From Gigaspora rosea (lineage: Eukaryota; Glomeromycota; Glomeromycetes; Diversisporales; Gigasporaceae): DNA of 64,000 bases. The stretch covers positions 193,081 to 257,080 of the forward strand of contig QKWP01000205.1 of NCBI GenBank assembly GCA_003550325.1, given 5' to 3'. Positions 11,446 to 22,768 of the stretch are shown piece after piece (the first letter of the stretch is position 1; each line of letters starts with the position of its first letter). The notes beneath the pieces are model-generated. The model saw only the letters and a program-made list of their open reading frames with translations. It was not told the origin of the DNA and did not search any database. The translations under genes were made by a program, and so were the position numbers.

Positions 11446-11840
11446 TTAGAAGACTAGATAGCAGCGTAATGTCATTGCGCAAAACCAAGAATGGTGCAGT
11501 TAAATACTATAATAAATATTTCTATTTGAAAATTGGTGAGAATCTTTCTCTGTTAGAAGCGAAAGTAAAAAAAAAAGAAGGAAATTTGGGAAATATCGCG
11601 AATTTCCATAATATGGTGATCCTTGATCGTTCACATCTTTTTGAAAACAGCTGTAAACTGTCAATATTCTATCTTAGTCGAGATCTTGACCTTTGGGGTT
11701 TTTGATAGTCGAAAAAATTTTGACTATTCGGGGATTCTAAATGGTCTGGATCCTGGGGTCTTGACTTTGTCTGGATTCTGTCTTAGTTAACTTGTCGGTA
11801 TTCTATCCTATTGCGCAAACCAAGAATGGTGCAGTTAAAT
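10990..11840 (+). repeat. Segmental tandem duplication (offset about 525 bp) containing a 34-bp minisatellite
   Basis: Block 10990-11175 (AATTGGTGAGAAACTTTCTC, then AAGAAGGAAATTTGGGAAAT) is repeated at 11519-11700 with a few per cent divergence. A third partial copy of its start (TTGCGCAAAcCAAGAATGGT) occurs at 11475 and 11812. Inside the first copy, 11220-11335, a 34-bp unit (GGATCCTGTCTTAGTAAGGA then TCTTGACTTTGTCT) is tandemly repeated about 3.3 times with almost no divergence. Short ORFs through the block are probably chance. Confidence 0.65.
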
Positions 11841-11972
11841 AGAGATCAAATATCAAATTAAGGAAGGTTAAACTGATATTCATGTATCAAAAGAAAACAG
11901 TTATTGAATTAGTTGGATATATAAAATAATGTAATAAGCTAAATGACAAACTAAATAGTAAGAGATGACATA

Positions 11973-12230
11973 TGTTGTACACCGGATTGGGATCTGCCCG
12001 ATCCAGAATCCGGCTGTCCTAATTCAGAATCGGGCTATCCGGCTTTGGATTCTTAAACAGGGTACCCGGCTTAAAAAACTATAATTAAACTTATATGCTA
12101 ACCCTAACCCTACCCTTACTAATTCTCAAGCTGGGTACTCTGTTCAAGAATTTCAAGAATTCCAAAGCCGGGTAACCCGATTCTGAATAGGACGGCTGGA
12201 TTGGGCAGATTCCAATCTGGGGGCACGACA
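11973..12230. mobile_element. GC-rich fold-back MITE with telomere-like loop
   Basis: Arms of about 80 bp: GGATTGGGATCTGCCCGATC...CCGGCTTTGGATTCTT on the left is inverted on the right as AAGAATTCCAAAGCCGGGTA...GGGCAGATTCCAATC. The loop at 12099-12117 reads CTAACCCTAACCCTACCCT. About 258 bp, non-coding, GC-rich against an AT-rich background. Target duplication not resolved. Confidence 0.7.
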
Positions 12231-13566
12231 TGTATAGTGAATCAGATTAAAATTTTCGTCAGATTAAACTTATATTGACGAAATTATAATGATTTTAATT
12301 TGATACACGACATATACGAACCAAAAATGAATATTTATAAAGTTATTTGAAATAAATCATTCAAGTTTGTAAATATTTATTACCAAGTAATGCTTCAAAT
12401 TTTATTTCTATTTTTATAAATTAAAATAAATAAAACTTATTTGAATATTCAATTCTTGAGTCGCTTTAAGATCTAGATTCTTTTTAGATACAAAATCAGT
12501 AAATATTCTTTAGGTCACACAAAGTTTATTTTTTTTATTTATTTTTTTTATTTGTTTACTTATTTGCTCGATTCTTGCTTCCTTATTTATCCAATTTTAC
12601 CGATGAAACCCCTAATTTTCCAAAATAGTTCGATTAGGACCGACATAAAAAAAACGATCGATCGACCTAAGTTTCAGATTTCATGTAACGCAAAACGAAA
12701 AATTAATTTTGTGGTTGTCTTAACTGTAAAGTAAATAAGCACTTACAGTGAATAAGCATATCTATAATAAAAATTTATGTTCTGCAAATAAGCACACACG
12801 ATATTGTCGGATCTTCAACTAAGCTTAACAGGATTATACGCAATGTTAGCAATTTTCATTGGCCAAACTTTAACATATTAATCAAACATATTACTAGCTT
12901 TGCTTATACAAAATATTTGGCCATTTCAGCCAAATAATTTTTTTCCACTGGCCGGCCAGTAACCAAGCGACAACACTGATTATACGTTATCGATTTCCAA
13001 ATTACTAGTGAATAAGCACACCTTTTAATTAGAAGTGTGCTTATATTTCCATATTTCATTGTAATAATAAATGATCGACAGACCAGACTTTATCTATCTA
13101 CATATATGTACAACTTTTACGTTTAACAAATTTATATATAAAAAAACACATTAAACTATTTTATCAATCATGACCATGCGGTTGTTTAAGAAATGAATTT
13201 AATTCGATTAAAAGAGTTATTTTTGGATGGTACTATAATAGTTTTGAAATAAATTAATCATAAGAATTTTCGAAAAACGTATTTTGTTTTAATCATATTT
13301 ATGTTATTAAAAGATTATTTACAACAAAATTTTGCAGTAAACATAATTATATTTTCGTCTGTATCATTATTGGAATAATAATTATCCGACATTTTAGATA
13401 ATCATGTGATTTTTACCATGAAAATACCGGAAAAAACTTCACACGGTCATATAATATGTCACTCATGTTTTTCGTAACGATACATGAGTGACATTACTCC
13501 GAAGATATGAAAAATCGTATGCTTAAGTACTTGCTGCGGTTTTAAATTTCTGAAATTTAAGGAATA
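12231..13566. other. Intergenic DNA with a small hairpin at 13458-13491
   Basis: No gene seen. A 13-bp inverted repeat (ATGTCACTCATGT ... ACATGAGTGACAT) with a loop of about 12 bases is present; function unknown. Confidence 0.4.
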
Positions 13567-13672
13567 ATTATATAATTATATATATTCCGTTAAAAAATTT
13601 TTGAACATATTGATAAGGAATATATAATTATATATATTCCGTTAAAAAATTTTCGAACATATTTGAACGTGA
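13567..13672 (+). repeat. 52-bp direct tandem duplication
   Basis: The segment starting TATAATTATATATATTCCGT and ending GAACATAT is present twice with period 52, differing by about one base. A recent local duplication in AT-rich DNA. Confidence 0.75.
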
Positions 13673-13805
13673 ATAATAAGCATATGTCAAAATATCCCAA
13701 TTTAGATATGATCAAATTTAATATTCGTAAATTCTTCATAAATTTTAAAAAATCGTATTAATCAAAAAAATACTTAGTACTAAAACTTGGATAAATTTAG
13801 CATCG

Positions 13806-13828
13806 ATTACGTACGTACGTACGTACCT
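13806..13828 (+). repeat. (TACG)n microsatellite
   Basis: Short perfect run of TACG/ACGT repeats between CGAT and CCTGATTTTG, unusual as a CpG-containing microsatellite in this AT-rich sequence. Confidence 0.8.
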
Positions 13829-13898
13829 GATTTTGATGGCGAAACTAGGTGGTTCAAATATTGTATACTTACAAGGGTACTGTACCCACGCAATATGA

Positions 13899-13994
13899 AC
13901 CGTAAATTCTCGAAATAGCGTTGGCCTGAATTAAACTTAATTTGGACCAAATTTCGAAACAACACACATGCCCTCTATTTCGAGAATTTACGGT
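13899..13994. mobile_element. 96-bp mini fold-back, perfect 20-bp TIR
   Basis: ACCGTAAATTCTCGAAATAG at the left is a perfect inverse of the right end. ATGA flanks both sides (13895-13898, 13995-13998) as a possible 4-bp target duplication. Non-coding. Its perfect arms suggest recent activity or selection on the arms. Confidence 0.7.
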
Positions 13995-13999
13995 ATGAC

Positions 14000-14470
14000 A
14001 GAATTGAAATTTTTAGAGTTGAATCCGAATTTATTAAATGAATTCCGAATTTATACAAATTCGAATTATAAACTGAATATATAGAAAAGGATTCGGACAA
14101 ATAGAATTATCACAATAAAATTTATTATGACAAATGAATTTACATTTAGTTTAGTGTATATCTATTTATGGTATTTAAAAATCATTCAAGATCTACGTTT
14201 TAGCGATCAAACTTAAATTATGGAGTGCATGAAAAGTTAAATCTTAATCAATACATTATTAAATTTATTAAATTATAATTAGATAGCTTTAAAAGGATAC
14301 TGTAAGATAAATATATTAATTAATGAATTATATAAATTAGATAATAAATTAATTTTCAAACTAACTGTTTATAATTTGTAAACTTTCACTGAGTGCTTAA
14401 AAAAAAATACTTAAATTGAGCAAAGTCCAATATAACCATTTTTCTTGATTTACGAATTTCTTGATCAAAA
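14000..14470. promoter_or_regulatory. Upstream region of the GPCR-like gene
   Basis: AT-rich 470-bp region before the ATG at 14471. No repeat, TATA box or operator can be singled out with confidence. The start codon follows TTGATCAAAA, an A-rich context common for fungal starts. Confidence 0.3.
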
Positions 14471-15914
14471 ATGATTCCCGACACAATTATAATAACTGCT
14501 CTTAATATAATCCATTTCATATCGTTCATATGCTCAATTTATACTGCTATAATATTATATAGTAAAGGGAAAAGCTATCTGATTGCAATAATGTCAGTTT
14601 CCTATGCTATCTTCTCTCTTGATGTATTACTCAGTATAATTTGGAAAAACAAATTGAAAAATGCTCCTTATGCATTTTGCGTTTTTCAAGGATTAATGGT
14701 GAGCATAAAGTTTTAGTTGTTCATTATGAATGCAAAATGTTATTTTCTTTTAAAATTATTTATATAAACTTTTGTTTTATAATAAATAGTTACAATATAT
14801 GTGTTATGTTGCTATAGCATGTGCACTATGTTTTTCAATACATATTTACCATCTCCTTGTTCTTCGTAAGAGAACAACATCACCTACTTTACAAAAAGCA
14901 TATTATGTATTTATTCTTATCTATCCGATTGTTATGACTTGTGTCATTACAGGACTTTCTCTGTATTACAAGGCTATCAAACCAAGAACGATGAATTGGT
15001 AAGTATATATTAATTAATATTGTTATCTAACGATCTCTTTTTTTTTTTTTTTTGCCATGTCATTAAAAAATTCTTTTATTTTCTTCTAGTGATATTGTTT
15101 ATCCATCATGGATTAGATTATTCGCAAATTCAGGAAGTAACCTATTAATTAGTATTCCAGGTGTTTATTTAAGTGGTAAAGATCCTTTCTAATTTATTTG
15201 ATGGAATTATATGAAATAAATTGTACTTTTAATGTTAACAATTTTCAATTTCTTTTTCTTAACATTTTAGGACGTTCTGCTTATGTTGTATATAAACATT
15301 TGGAATATTTCAAGAGTTCTACAGAAATGCTCAATGGAAGTAGAGAACAAATAATGAGCAATAATACAAAAATAGGTCATCCATCTATTAGATCCTTAGA
15401 TCCTTCCTATCAACGAAATGACAGGGAAACAAATTTTTATTCATATCGAGAAAATGGTTATTTGGTTATAAATTCAAATTCTTTCCATCAACGAACAAAT
15501 GACAACTTAATATCAGATTTAAATCCTTCCTATCAACGAAAAACCAACGACTTTATATTAAATTTAGATACTTCTCGTCAACGACAATATAAAAGTTTTA
15601 CTGGAAATCGTCGTCCCACCACATACTTAACAACAAAAAATAACCGAAACCGTGACGTAACAAAAGCAGCAGCAATACGTATGGTACTTTTTGCATGTTT
15701 ATTTGCAATTCTTAATTTATTAGCAAGTACAGGTTCCGTTTTGGAAATTATTCATAAAGATCCTATTCCAACAAATGTTACTTCAACTGATTTGGTTGGT
15801 GGATTTCAAGGAATTTTAATGTTTATAGTATTTAGTTTACCTAATAATTGGAAGAGATTTTTACGTAAATCCTTTGTAAAAGTACGAAACTTCCTGTGCA
15901 TATGTTCGAGTTAA
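14471..15914 (+). CDS. Seven-transmembrane GPCR-like receptor
   Basis: Four exons join in phase with GT-AG introns: 14471-14698, 14790-14998, 15090-15175 and 15271-15914, giving 388 aa. Hydrophobic segments at about 7-30, 36-58, 67-100, 114-138, 150-180, 308-335 and 348-364 make a plausible 7TM fold with a short N-terminus. A long (about 120 aa) polar third cytoplasmic loop (188-306) is rich in Ser/Thr/Asn/Arg. The C-terminal tail after SLPNNWKRFLRKSF is basic and Cys-ending (CICSS), where lipid anchoring could be considered. The architecture is that of fungal Git3/cAR-like or rhodopsin-like GPCRs signalling at the plasma membrane; the ligand is unknown. The loop has four imperfect repeats of a D/N-P-S-Y-Q-R-x-N-D motif (216-225, 243-252, 257-268, 272-280). 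The ATG opens directly into the first membrane helix. The gene looks intact. Function is inferred from topology only. Confidence 0.75.
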
Positions 15915-16030
15915 CTTAACTGTTGTATGTACACACAATATAGTAAAGATAATAATTAAATGTAGATAATTTAATAATTTACACATTGTCAAATCAAATT
16001 TTAGCATATCAAAATCACATATTTTTCTTT

Positions 16031-16140
16031 TTATTTTTGTTATTAATCAGGTTATGAATCAGGGGTTAGCAAATGATGTATTATTTTATTTTTGTTATTA
16101 ATCAGGTTATGAATCAGGGGTTAGCAAATAATGTATTATT
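16031..16140 (+). repeat. 55-bp tandem duplication downstream of the GPCR-like gene
   Basis: TTATTTTTGTTATTAATCAG followed by GTTATGAATCAGGGGTTAGC occurs twice with period 55 and nearly no differences. It lies about 115 bp after the stop codon, in the likely 3' flank. Confidence 0.75.
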
Positions 16141-17185
16141 TTTTACGCAAAATGGGACATTTTTCTTACATATCAAACAAATTTTTGGTTTTAATAATTT
16201 AATGTATTTTATTACAATATTAGAAGTTAGATTAATATAATATGAATGTAAAAAGTTTTTCGATAATTCTGCGCATTTAACGATCAAATGAATAAAACAC
16301 AAATTTGTCATTGAGTGTTACAAAATTAAAAAGTTGAATTTTTCAATCTCTTTAAGAGTACTTTAGAACGTATAAGAGATTTTTTATCATTCGTGTAAAC
16401 CGGATAATGTTACAATTTTTGGAATGGTCTCACCTAAAAATACGGTTTGCGGAAGAACTGAAACAGTGGTTTGGTACACTAATCAAAATAACGACGGGAA
16501 TGTGATTTTGTATATCGTAAGTGAAGGTTACTCCTGTAGTTCATGATATAATACAATATAAATTTTTACTTTCAAGCATTTAATTTATCTTTTATTAAAT
16601 CCCGGGATCGCTAAAGTGGGGTAAAGCGGGGTAAACATACTTAACGTATTTGATATTTAATTAAAGTTAAAATTAAGGTTAGAATTACTTTAGAATTAGG
16701 AAAAATCTGTTATCCTTCATATTTAATTTAGCTATATATATACTAAATAAGATGATTAACAATATTTTTTTTATAAAGTATAAATTTTCTTAAATAAAAA
16801 TCGTTAATACTTTTTTCCCTTGTTATCCTTCAAAGTAAATTTGGCACAATCTGGTTGAATCATAAAATAGAAGATTCGAAAGTGAAATCAGAATATTCGT
16901 AACAAATACTGTAGCTCAATGATTCACTGTTTGAAAATTATCTCATGTTTCATATATGATCCGCATGATTTATGGATTATCATTTAGTGAAAATTTTATT
17001 TCCCCTGTAAACCATATAAGTGGGAATGGGATTACTTAATTTCGTTTCCACTTGTCAAAATGTATACTGTAGTTTATAAATTTGCTAAATAGATTTTATT
17101 ATTTCATAAAGTTTGCGAGCTTTGTTATATTTAATATTACAGTGTGATCATCAAGTTTCATGCAATATTTGTAATTTTTTCAAAC
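16141..17185. other. Intergenic DNA, nothing recognised
   Basis: No ORF, TIR pair or tandem repeat that I can support. A GC-richer spot at 16600-16630 (CCCGGGATCGCTAAAGTGGG) stands out but has no partner. Confidence 0.4.
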
Positions 17186-17490
17186 ATTGAAGATATCTCA
17201 ACACCACACTTAGCCAAATTCAATATGAGCTTTTCTTTATTTTAATTATAAAAATCAGTAGAATTTGAATAAAAAAGGTTCATCGAATTTAGCCAGGTGG
17301 TGTCGAGATATCTTCGATCAAATTTGAATCAATACACTTCTGTTTGATAGACGTTTAAATTTTTTGCAAAAACTTTGATCGATGATATCTCGACATTCAC
17401 CTAATCAAATTAGATAAACTTTTTTTTTTTAATTATTCAGCAGAATTGAATAAAAACAAAAAATTCATCGAATTTGGTTAGGTAGATGTC
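17186..17490. repeat. Two consecutive related fold-backs
   Basis: GAAGATATCTCAACACCACA...TTAGCCAAATTC is inverted as GAATTTAGCCAGGTGGTGTCGAGATATCTTC (17189-17315). Then a diverged copy follows: GATGATATCTCGACATTCAC...AATCAAATT inverted as AATTTGGTTAGGTAGATGTC (17381-17490). Non-coding. Probably two adjacent relics of one MITE family. Confidence 0.6.
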
Positions 17491-17587
17491 TTTTGAAACC
17501 CATATTCAATGCATTTCTATTTGTAAAAGTTTTGCAACTACTTGGCTAACCAAAATAAAATATTGTATGCTAATATATATGTCGTAC

Positions 17588-18544
17588 GTCGGAATGGAAT
17601 TATTGGGATTTAGAATCCATCTAGATTGATTCCAAATAAACTTAGGTTGTAATAGAATTCTAAAGTGTGCTTGAGTCGTTAAGGAATTCCAATTCAACCT
17701 ACATTAAAGTTATGTGTATCCAAAATTATTTCATCAATGCTTTGTTTTGAAATTTAAGTCGCTGAATATAGGGTTTATTTTTTAATTTTAATTAAATTTA
17801 AAAAGCATTACATACACGATTAGTATTTCGCACGGTACATATTTTTTCATTTGCAACGATTTTTTTCACATGCGCTTTTTATATTTGCAGTTAATATTAT
17901 CTAGGATTGCATAATAGACACTTCTTGAACGCTTACGTACGTTGAAAAAACATTCGTTATAGAAAATTTATTGTGCTCGTTATATTATAGGAACGTTCAA
18001 ATCTCCAGGGTCGACTGTACTACAGTATTTAATTCTAGAAACTTATAAGTAATCTAATAATGTCGGAATTGTATCTAATCAATATATGTGTTATTCGAGG
18101 ATCTTGAGTGGGAATGCCTTTCGATCGTTTACTTGTATTTTCTGGATCTATGTAAAACCTTAATACAAAAATCAAAGACTTCACATGCTATAAAGGATTT
18201 ACATCAACTATTATTAGTCGATCTGTTGCTAAAATATTTTGGAAAGCATTTCTTCAAATGCATTATGGGTAAAAATGAATAATCTTGAGATTTAGTTATC
18301 TGATAGAGTTTTTGCAAAAGGACGAAAAAAGTGAAATAATAAAAATCATAAAAATGTTTTATTTTATTTTAACATAACGATATGATATATGACATCGAAT
18401 TTAAAATCAAACTTGATATTAATTTACAAACATCAAATTTAGAATCAACTTAAGTTGCTTTTAAGTTTTGTACCAACTTGGGTTGCATTTAGAATTCCGT
18501 TCCAACCTATGTGGATTCTAAATCCACAATAATTCCATTTCGAC
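17588..18544. mobile_element. 957-bp TIR element with GTCGGAATGGAATTATTG ends
   Basis: The left end GTCGGAATGGAATTATTGGG, then ATTTAGAATCCATC, is inverted at the right (GTGGATTCTAAATCCACAAT, then AATTCCATTTCGAC); TIR about 36 bp. Subterminal regions continue with loosely inverted AACTTAGGTTG and CAACTTGGGTTG. The interior has a 64-codon frame at 18088-18282 that I do not recognise and would not call a gene. Target duplication not found. Confidence 0.6.
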
Positions 18545-18687
18545 ACACTAGAGAATTAGAATTTGGCAAGGACTCTTTGAAATTATGATTTTTTTAAGTG
18601 GAATTTTTTTGTAAAAAAAAAATATGACGAATTTAACTTTAAGGGAATTTTACACTCACTATTTTGAATAAATTAACACTTTTCATT

Positions 18688-19198
18688 GTTGGCGGTCAAC
18701 TAAGTAAATCAAAACTATATGTGGTCTACTCGCATATATATATATATATATAAATCGTCTTGCCTTTTTTAGATGCACAGGTTTCATTCTTCTTTTTTAG
18801 CAGTAAGTTTCAACGTCAATCGACTCTTTCCTATCTCAGTAGCAAAGTTACAGAACCGTTTTTTAAATTATATATGGAAAACGAATTGTTTTTCTAACTT
18901 AATTTATCTATATTATTGTTTGAATAATCTCGACGAAGTTTAAGCTTCCAATAAAAATTTTTTTAAGTAAATATAAAATTTAGTTTTGTAACTTGTATTG
19001 TAGAGGTCTTCTATCGATCTACTCGAAATCTAATTTTTAGTAGTAAAGACCCTGCATCTAAATATTTGTATTATAAATTAATATTGTCATTATCGTTATT
19101 ACCGGTATAATAAAAAAAAATACACAAAAAATTCGATAATAAATTTTATATGATACTATATATAGTTTTGATTTACTTAGTTGCCCGACCACCCCAAC
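18688..19198. mobile_element. TIR element, GTTGGGGTGG...CAACTAAGTAAATC family, copy 1
   Basis: The left end GTTGGCGGTCAACTAAGTAA, then ATCAAAACTATAT, is inverted at the right as ATATAGTTTTGATTTACTTA, then GTTGCCCGACCACCCCAAC. The interior motif TTTTTAGATGCACAGGTTTC also occurs as TCTTTAGATGCATGGGTTG in the copy at 42.1 kb, so these are one family. An (AT)n run at 18732-18753 is inside. Non-coding. Confidence 0.6.
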
Positions 19199-19474
19199 GT
19201 TTCATCGTTCGATAAGTTGAATAAAAATTTTAGAAAATAGAATATTCAGAAAGATAATGAAAATTTTGTTGTATTAATAACCAATTTGATATCGATATTT
19301 AGATATTAGAGATACTTATCACATCACATAACATGCAATTTAGAATGTTGACAATTTAGCATGTTATTAGTTGTATATATTATTAGAAAATGTCGCGTTG
19401 TGTGATGTAATTTTTACGTAATAAGTTATTATCTTGCCCATCTCTAGTTGATAGAAAGAATAGTAGAGTAGAAT

Positions 19475-19722
19475 AGATATTGAACTCAATCCGAAACTAG
19501 TTCCGGAGAAAAAATCGAATTCCGAAACCCGAAACTATAATCCGAAACTTCTAAATTTATACGTAATAAGTAATTATATTGCCCGTCTCTAATAGATATT
19601 AAACTCAATCCGAAACTAGTTCCGGAGAAAAAATCGAATCCCCGAATCCCCGAAACTATAGTCAGAAACTTCTAAATTTATACGTAATAAGTAATTATAT
19701 TGCCCATCTTTAGTAGATATTA
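19475..19722 (+). repeat. Tandem CCGAAAC/TTCCGGAG repeat, about 122-bp unit
   Basis: Two full copies of a unit running AACTCAATCCGAAACTAGTT, CCGGAGAAAAAATCGAAT, ... ACGTAATAAGTAATTATATT, GCCC(A/G)TCTCTA. A third truncated copy (20098-20163) is separated by an inserted AT-rich block (19723-20097) with ends ACAAAAAAGCGCCAAATTTG and its degraded inverse. CCGAAAC units are also the subterminal repeat of the hAT element at 50.68 kb, and CCCATCTCTA equals a hAT terminus, so this is probably amplified hAT debris. Confidence 0.6.
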
Positions 19723-20664
19723 ACAAAAAAGCGCCAAATTTGGATTTGCTAAAAATAAGCCACTTAAAAGCGCTGATAATATACTATTAAATACAAAATT
19801 TTTGCCAAAAAGGGTATTTTTTAGCATTTTATTATTATAAATTAATCTTATAAATATATTTGCCAATTATTGTAATAATAAAATGCTAATATTGGCAATA
19901 TGGTTGCAATAATATAGTGCAAATAAAAGTTTAAAAATTACCAATATTTAACTAATATATCAGGTAGTTAATAGTGCTGATAATAAAGTAATTTTGTAAT
20001 AAATTATTAAAATAACTAATTTAGTGTCAATAATTTGCTTTTTATTGCTTATATTTGACTAATTATTGCAAATTTGAAAATTCCAAAATTTTGTAAAGTA
20101 GTTTCGGAAAAAAAATCGAATCCCCGAATCCCCGAAACCATAGTCCGAAACTTCTAAATTTATTAATATTGATATATAATTTACAGCATAATTGGTTTTT
20201 CCGAAAAACTATACAGTTGTCTAAAAACAAATGATAACAAATTCTTTGATTGTCCATAATGTAGATTGTTTTATGTCGTCATTAATTCGTTAACCAATCA
20301 CAAACTTAATTCTATTTTAATAAACATAGATTAACATGATTAACATACAATAAATTATTTGTTACATAGGATTATCGATATTTCTAATTTACTATAAAGA
20401 ATTTTGTTATTGCACTTAATTTACTGTTAGACCCGAAATTGTCCTAAATTGTCCTAAATTCCCTTTAGCCGGAGAAGTCACAAGAAATCATGAGTAATTA
20501 TAAATCACATGACTGTAACGTTAGACAGATCATATGTATTTCACATAGTGCACATAGTTCCTGTAGACTACATATTGTTCAGTATTATTATGTACGATGA
20601 ACTCATTTAACCAGTTAAACTATTTTCATTAGATCTTTGACTAGTTTATAGGTTCCTTATCATA

Positions 20665-20873
20665 TTGACGGATTTGCGGAATTGGTCACGGATTGATCTA
20701 AATTGTTTTTTTGTATGATATGTACATCGTTACATATTAAAATAATTTAAAGGTAAATAGATAGATTATACGTAGTATATATATTGAATTGTTACCCCTT
20801 GCCGCTAACACTTGGGTATTACGGAGGATACAATTTAGGATCAATCCAAGGACCAATTCCGCAAATCCGCCAA
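20665..20873. mobile_element. TA-flanked 209-bp MITE, TTGRCGGATTTGCGGAATTGG ends
   Basis: The left end TTGACGGATTTGCGGAATTG is inverted at the right as CAATTCCGCAAATCCGCCAA. The inner GGATTGATCTAAATTG is also mirrored. Flanking TA on both sides is compatible with a Tc1/mariner-type insertion. Non-coding. Confidence 0.65.
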
Positions 20874-20943
20874 TATAATTTATATTTTTTTATTTAATAA
20901 TCTCTACTATATACATTATATTATGTATAATTAATATATTAGA

Positions 20944-21174
20944 TAGCAAAAAAGGACGAAATTGACAATTTTTTCAAAAGGTCTTTTTTTACATAAATTA
21001 ATTTAAAATAAGGTTAGGAACATTTTTACTTAAGACACAAAAGTAGTTATATTAACAAAATTTTACTATTAGCTCCTTAAAGTTTGCATTTTCATATGAT
21101 TTATTATAAGATTTACAACATCAAAAATTGATTTGCCGAAGATCTTTTTTTTGTCAATTTCGTCCCTTTCTGCA
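20944..21174. mobile_element. Fold-back, AAAGGACGAAATTGAC ends
   Basis: AAAAAAGGACGAAATTGACA at the left is inverted at the right (TGTCAATTTCGTCCCTTTCT), total about 230 bp. The interior contains AGGTTAGGAACA. Non-coding. A further small inverted pair, TTTTTAATCTCAAAT / ATTTGAGATTAAAAA, follows at 21430-21540. Confidence 0.55.
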
Positions 21175-21544
21175 GCACCTAGCCCATATTATATAATCAT
21201 TCATGATCTATATACTTAAATGTATAAATAATCTTGATTACTTAATAGAATCAATAGTTTGTTAGCTAACAACTTATAAATTAATAAAAATATGTCTTCA
21301 TATACTACTAATTTAATACGTGATTTAATATTCTTGATCGTATAATCATTATGAATTTAGTTCACTATCTTTAATTTATTTTATTATAATTTTTATAAAC
21401 TAATACAACTAATATACCATTCCGAAATTAAGCACCCCTCTCTACTTCAATTTTTTAATCTCAAATACGCAGAAGTAATTTGGCCAAAGATTTATTACAA
21501 TTTCTGCTAATTTGAGATTAAAAAGGGGAATTTACACATTGGGA

Positions 21545-21689
21545 CTAGGGTTACAGGTGAAACTAATTAATTTCACCAGGCTATGAAACTGGTGAAACTC
21601 GTGCACTAATGGTACACCTTAATAGCAAAATTGGTGAAACTGGTGAAATGGTGATAATGGTGAACTGGTGGTAGTAGTAAAACTGGTGT
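21545..21689 (+). repeat. GGTGAAACT(G) minisatellite, left half
   Basis: Degenerate repeats of GGTGAAACTGGTGAAA/TGGTGATAATGGTGAACTGG. The same minisatellite resumes at 23182-23300 on the other side of an inserted element, so the array was split by the insertion. Confidence 0.75.
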
Positions 21690-22115
21690 TAGTATGGTGC
21701 TCCAAGTCACTTCTCATCAAATTCTGATTGCTTTTTTAAAATCTTATAACTATAAAATCTAAAGATTTATTTAATAAATAACTGATAAAATAAATCTTTA
21801 TCTTTAGCTCTATCAAACTTATCGATTAAAATTTTTTAAAAAGTCCAAACATCAAAATTATATGACATTAAAATTTAAAAAATTTATACAATTTATTATG
21901 TGAGCTATAAAATTGGCACCTTGTTGTTACATATAATTTACATTAAAATTGGCTTCACATATATTTGATCTACATAAAATTGGCGTGAAAATGATAAATC
22001 AGTTCTTGACTAGTTCTAGATCTTTGTAAGACCAAACCAATAGCATTAGAATCAATTAAATCAGACTGAATATCTTTATCCTATAATAATTTTGCCCCTC
22101 ACAACATACTGTATA

Positions 22116-22768
22116 CAGTGTTGTACATTTTGGCTGTCCAAGGCCTTTTTTGGCCTTGTCCACGTCCAAAATGTCCAAGCATCCAAGATTGTCCAAAGCT
22201 TATACAGGCTTTAATAATTATTAAAGGTAGGGTGTACAAATTTCCAATTTCATATAAAATCAATTGTAGATCAACTTTGTGTAACCAATTTATATGATAT
22301 CATATGATTTACATGTAAACATCATATGATCTGACCAATCAATTCTTTGTACAACCTACAAAAATCATATAATGTCCTACAAAAATTTAATTATATGTAA
22401 AGTTGATTTTTTTTAAAGCAATGGATATTGCGCAACTTCATAATTATAAACAAACTATTTAAAACTACCTATGATAAATTTTATACAAATTGGTCAAGAT
22501 CTTAAAAAAATTTATCAGAAGCATTTGTTTATTTACTATATAAAATTCTAATATACCACGTAGATCATATGAAAAATGATCTACGTTCACCCTACCCTTA
22601 AATTTGTCTAAAAAATATATGATTATTTTTTGAGGTACTAAACACATTCCAGTTAAAATTAAAATAGATTGTCCTAATAAAATTTTAAGTAATTTTACTT
22701 TATTTAATTGTCCAAAATTGTCCAAAATTGTTCAAACTACTGTCCAAAGCTGTCTCATAACAATACTG
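22116..22768. mobile_element. hAT-type MITE, target duplication ACTGTATA/G, TGTCCAAA subterminal repeats
   Basis: Starts CAGTGTTGT and ends ACAATACTG in inverted form. Flanking octamers ACTGTATA (22108-22115) and ACTGTATG (22769-22776) differ by one base. Both flanks of the interior carry clusters of TGTCCAAA and AATTGTCCAAAATTGTCC. The middle is occupied by a TTAA-flanked MITE (22221-22601). Non-coding. Confidence 0.65.
22221..22601. mobile_element. piggyBac-like TTAA-flanked MITE, copy 3 (uninterrupted)
   Basis: TTAAAGGTAGGGTGTACAAA at the left and GTTCACCCTACCCTTAA at the right; 381 bp including TTAA. This is the only copy of the three in the window that has not been split, and it is the reference for locating insertions in the other two. 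Non-coding; subterminal GTAGATCA occurs on both sides. Confidence 0.75.
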
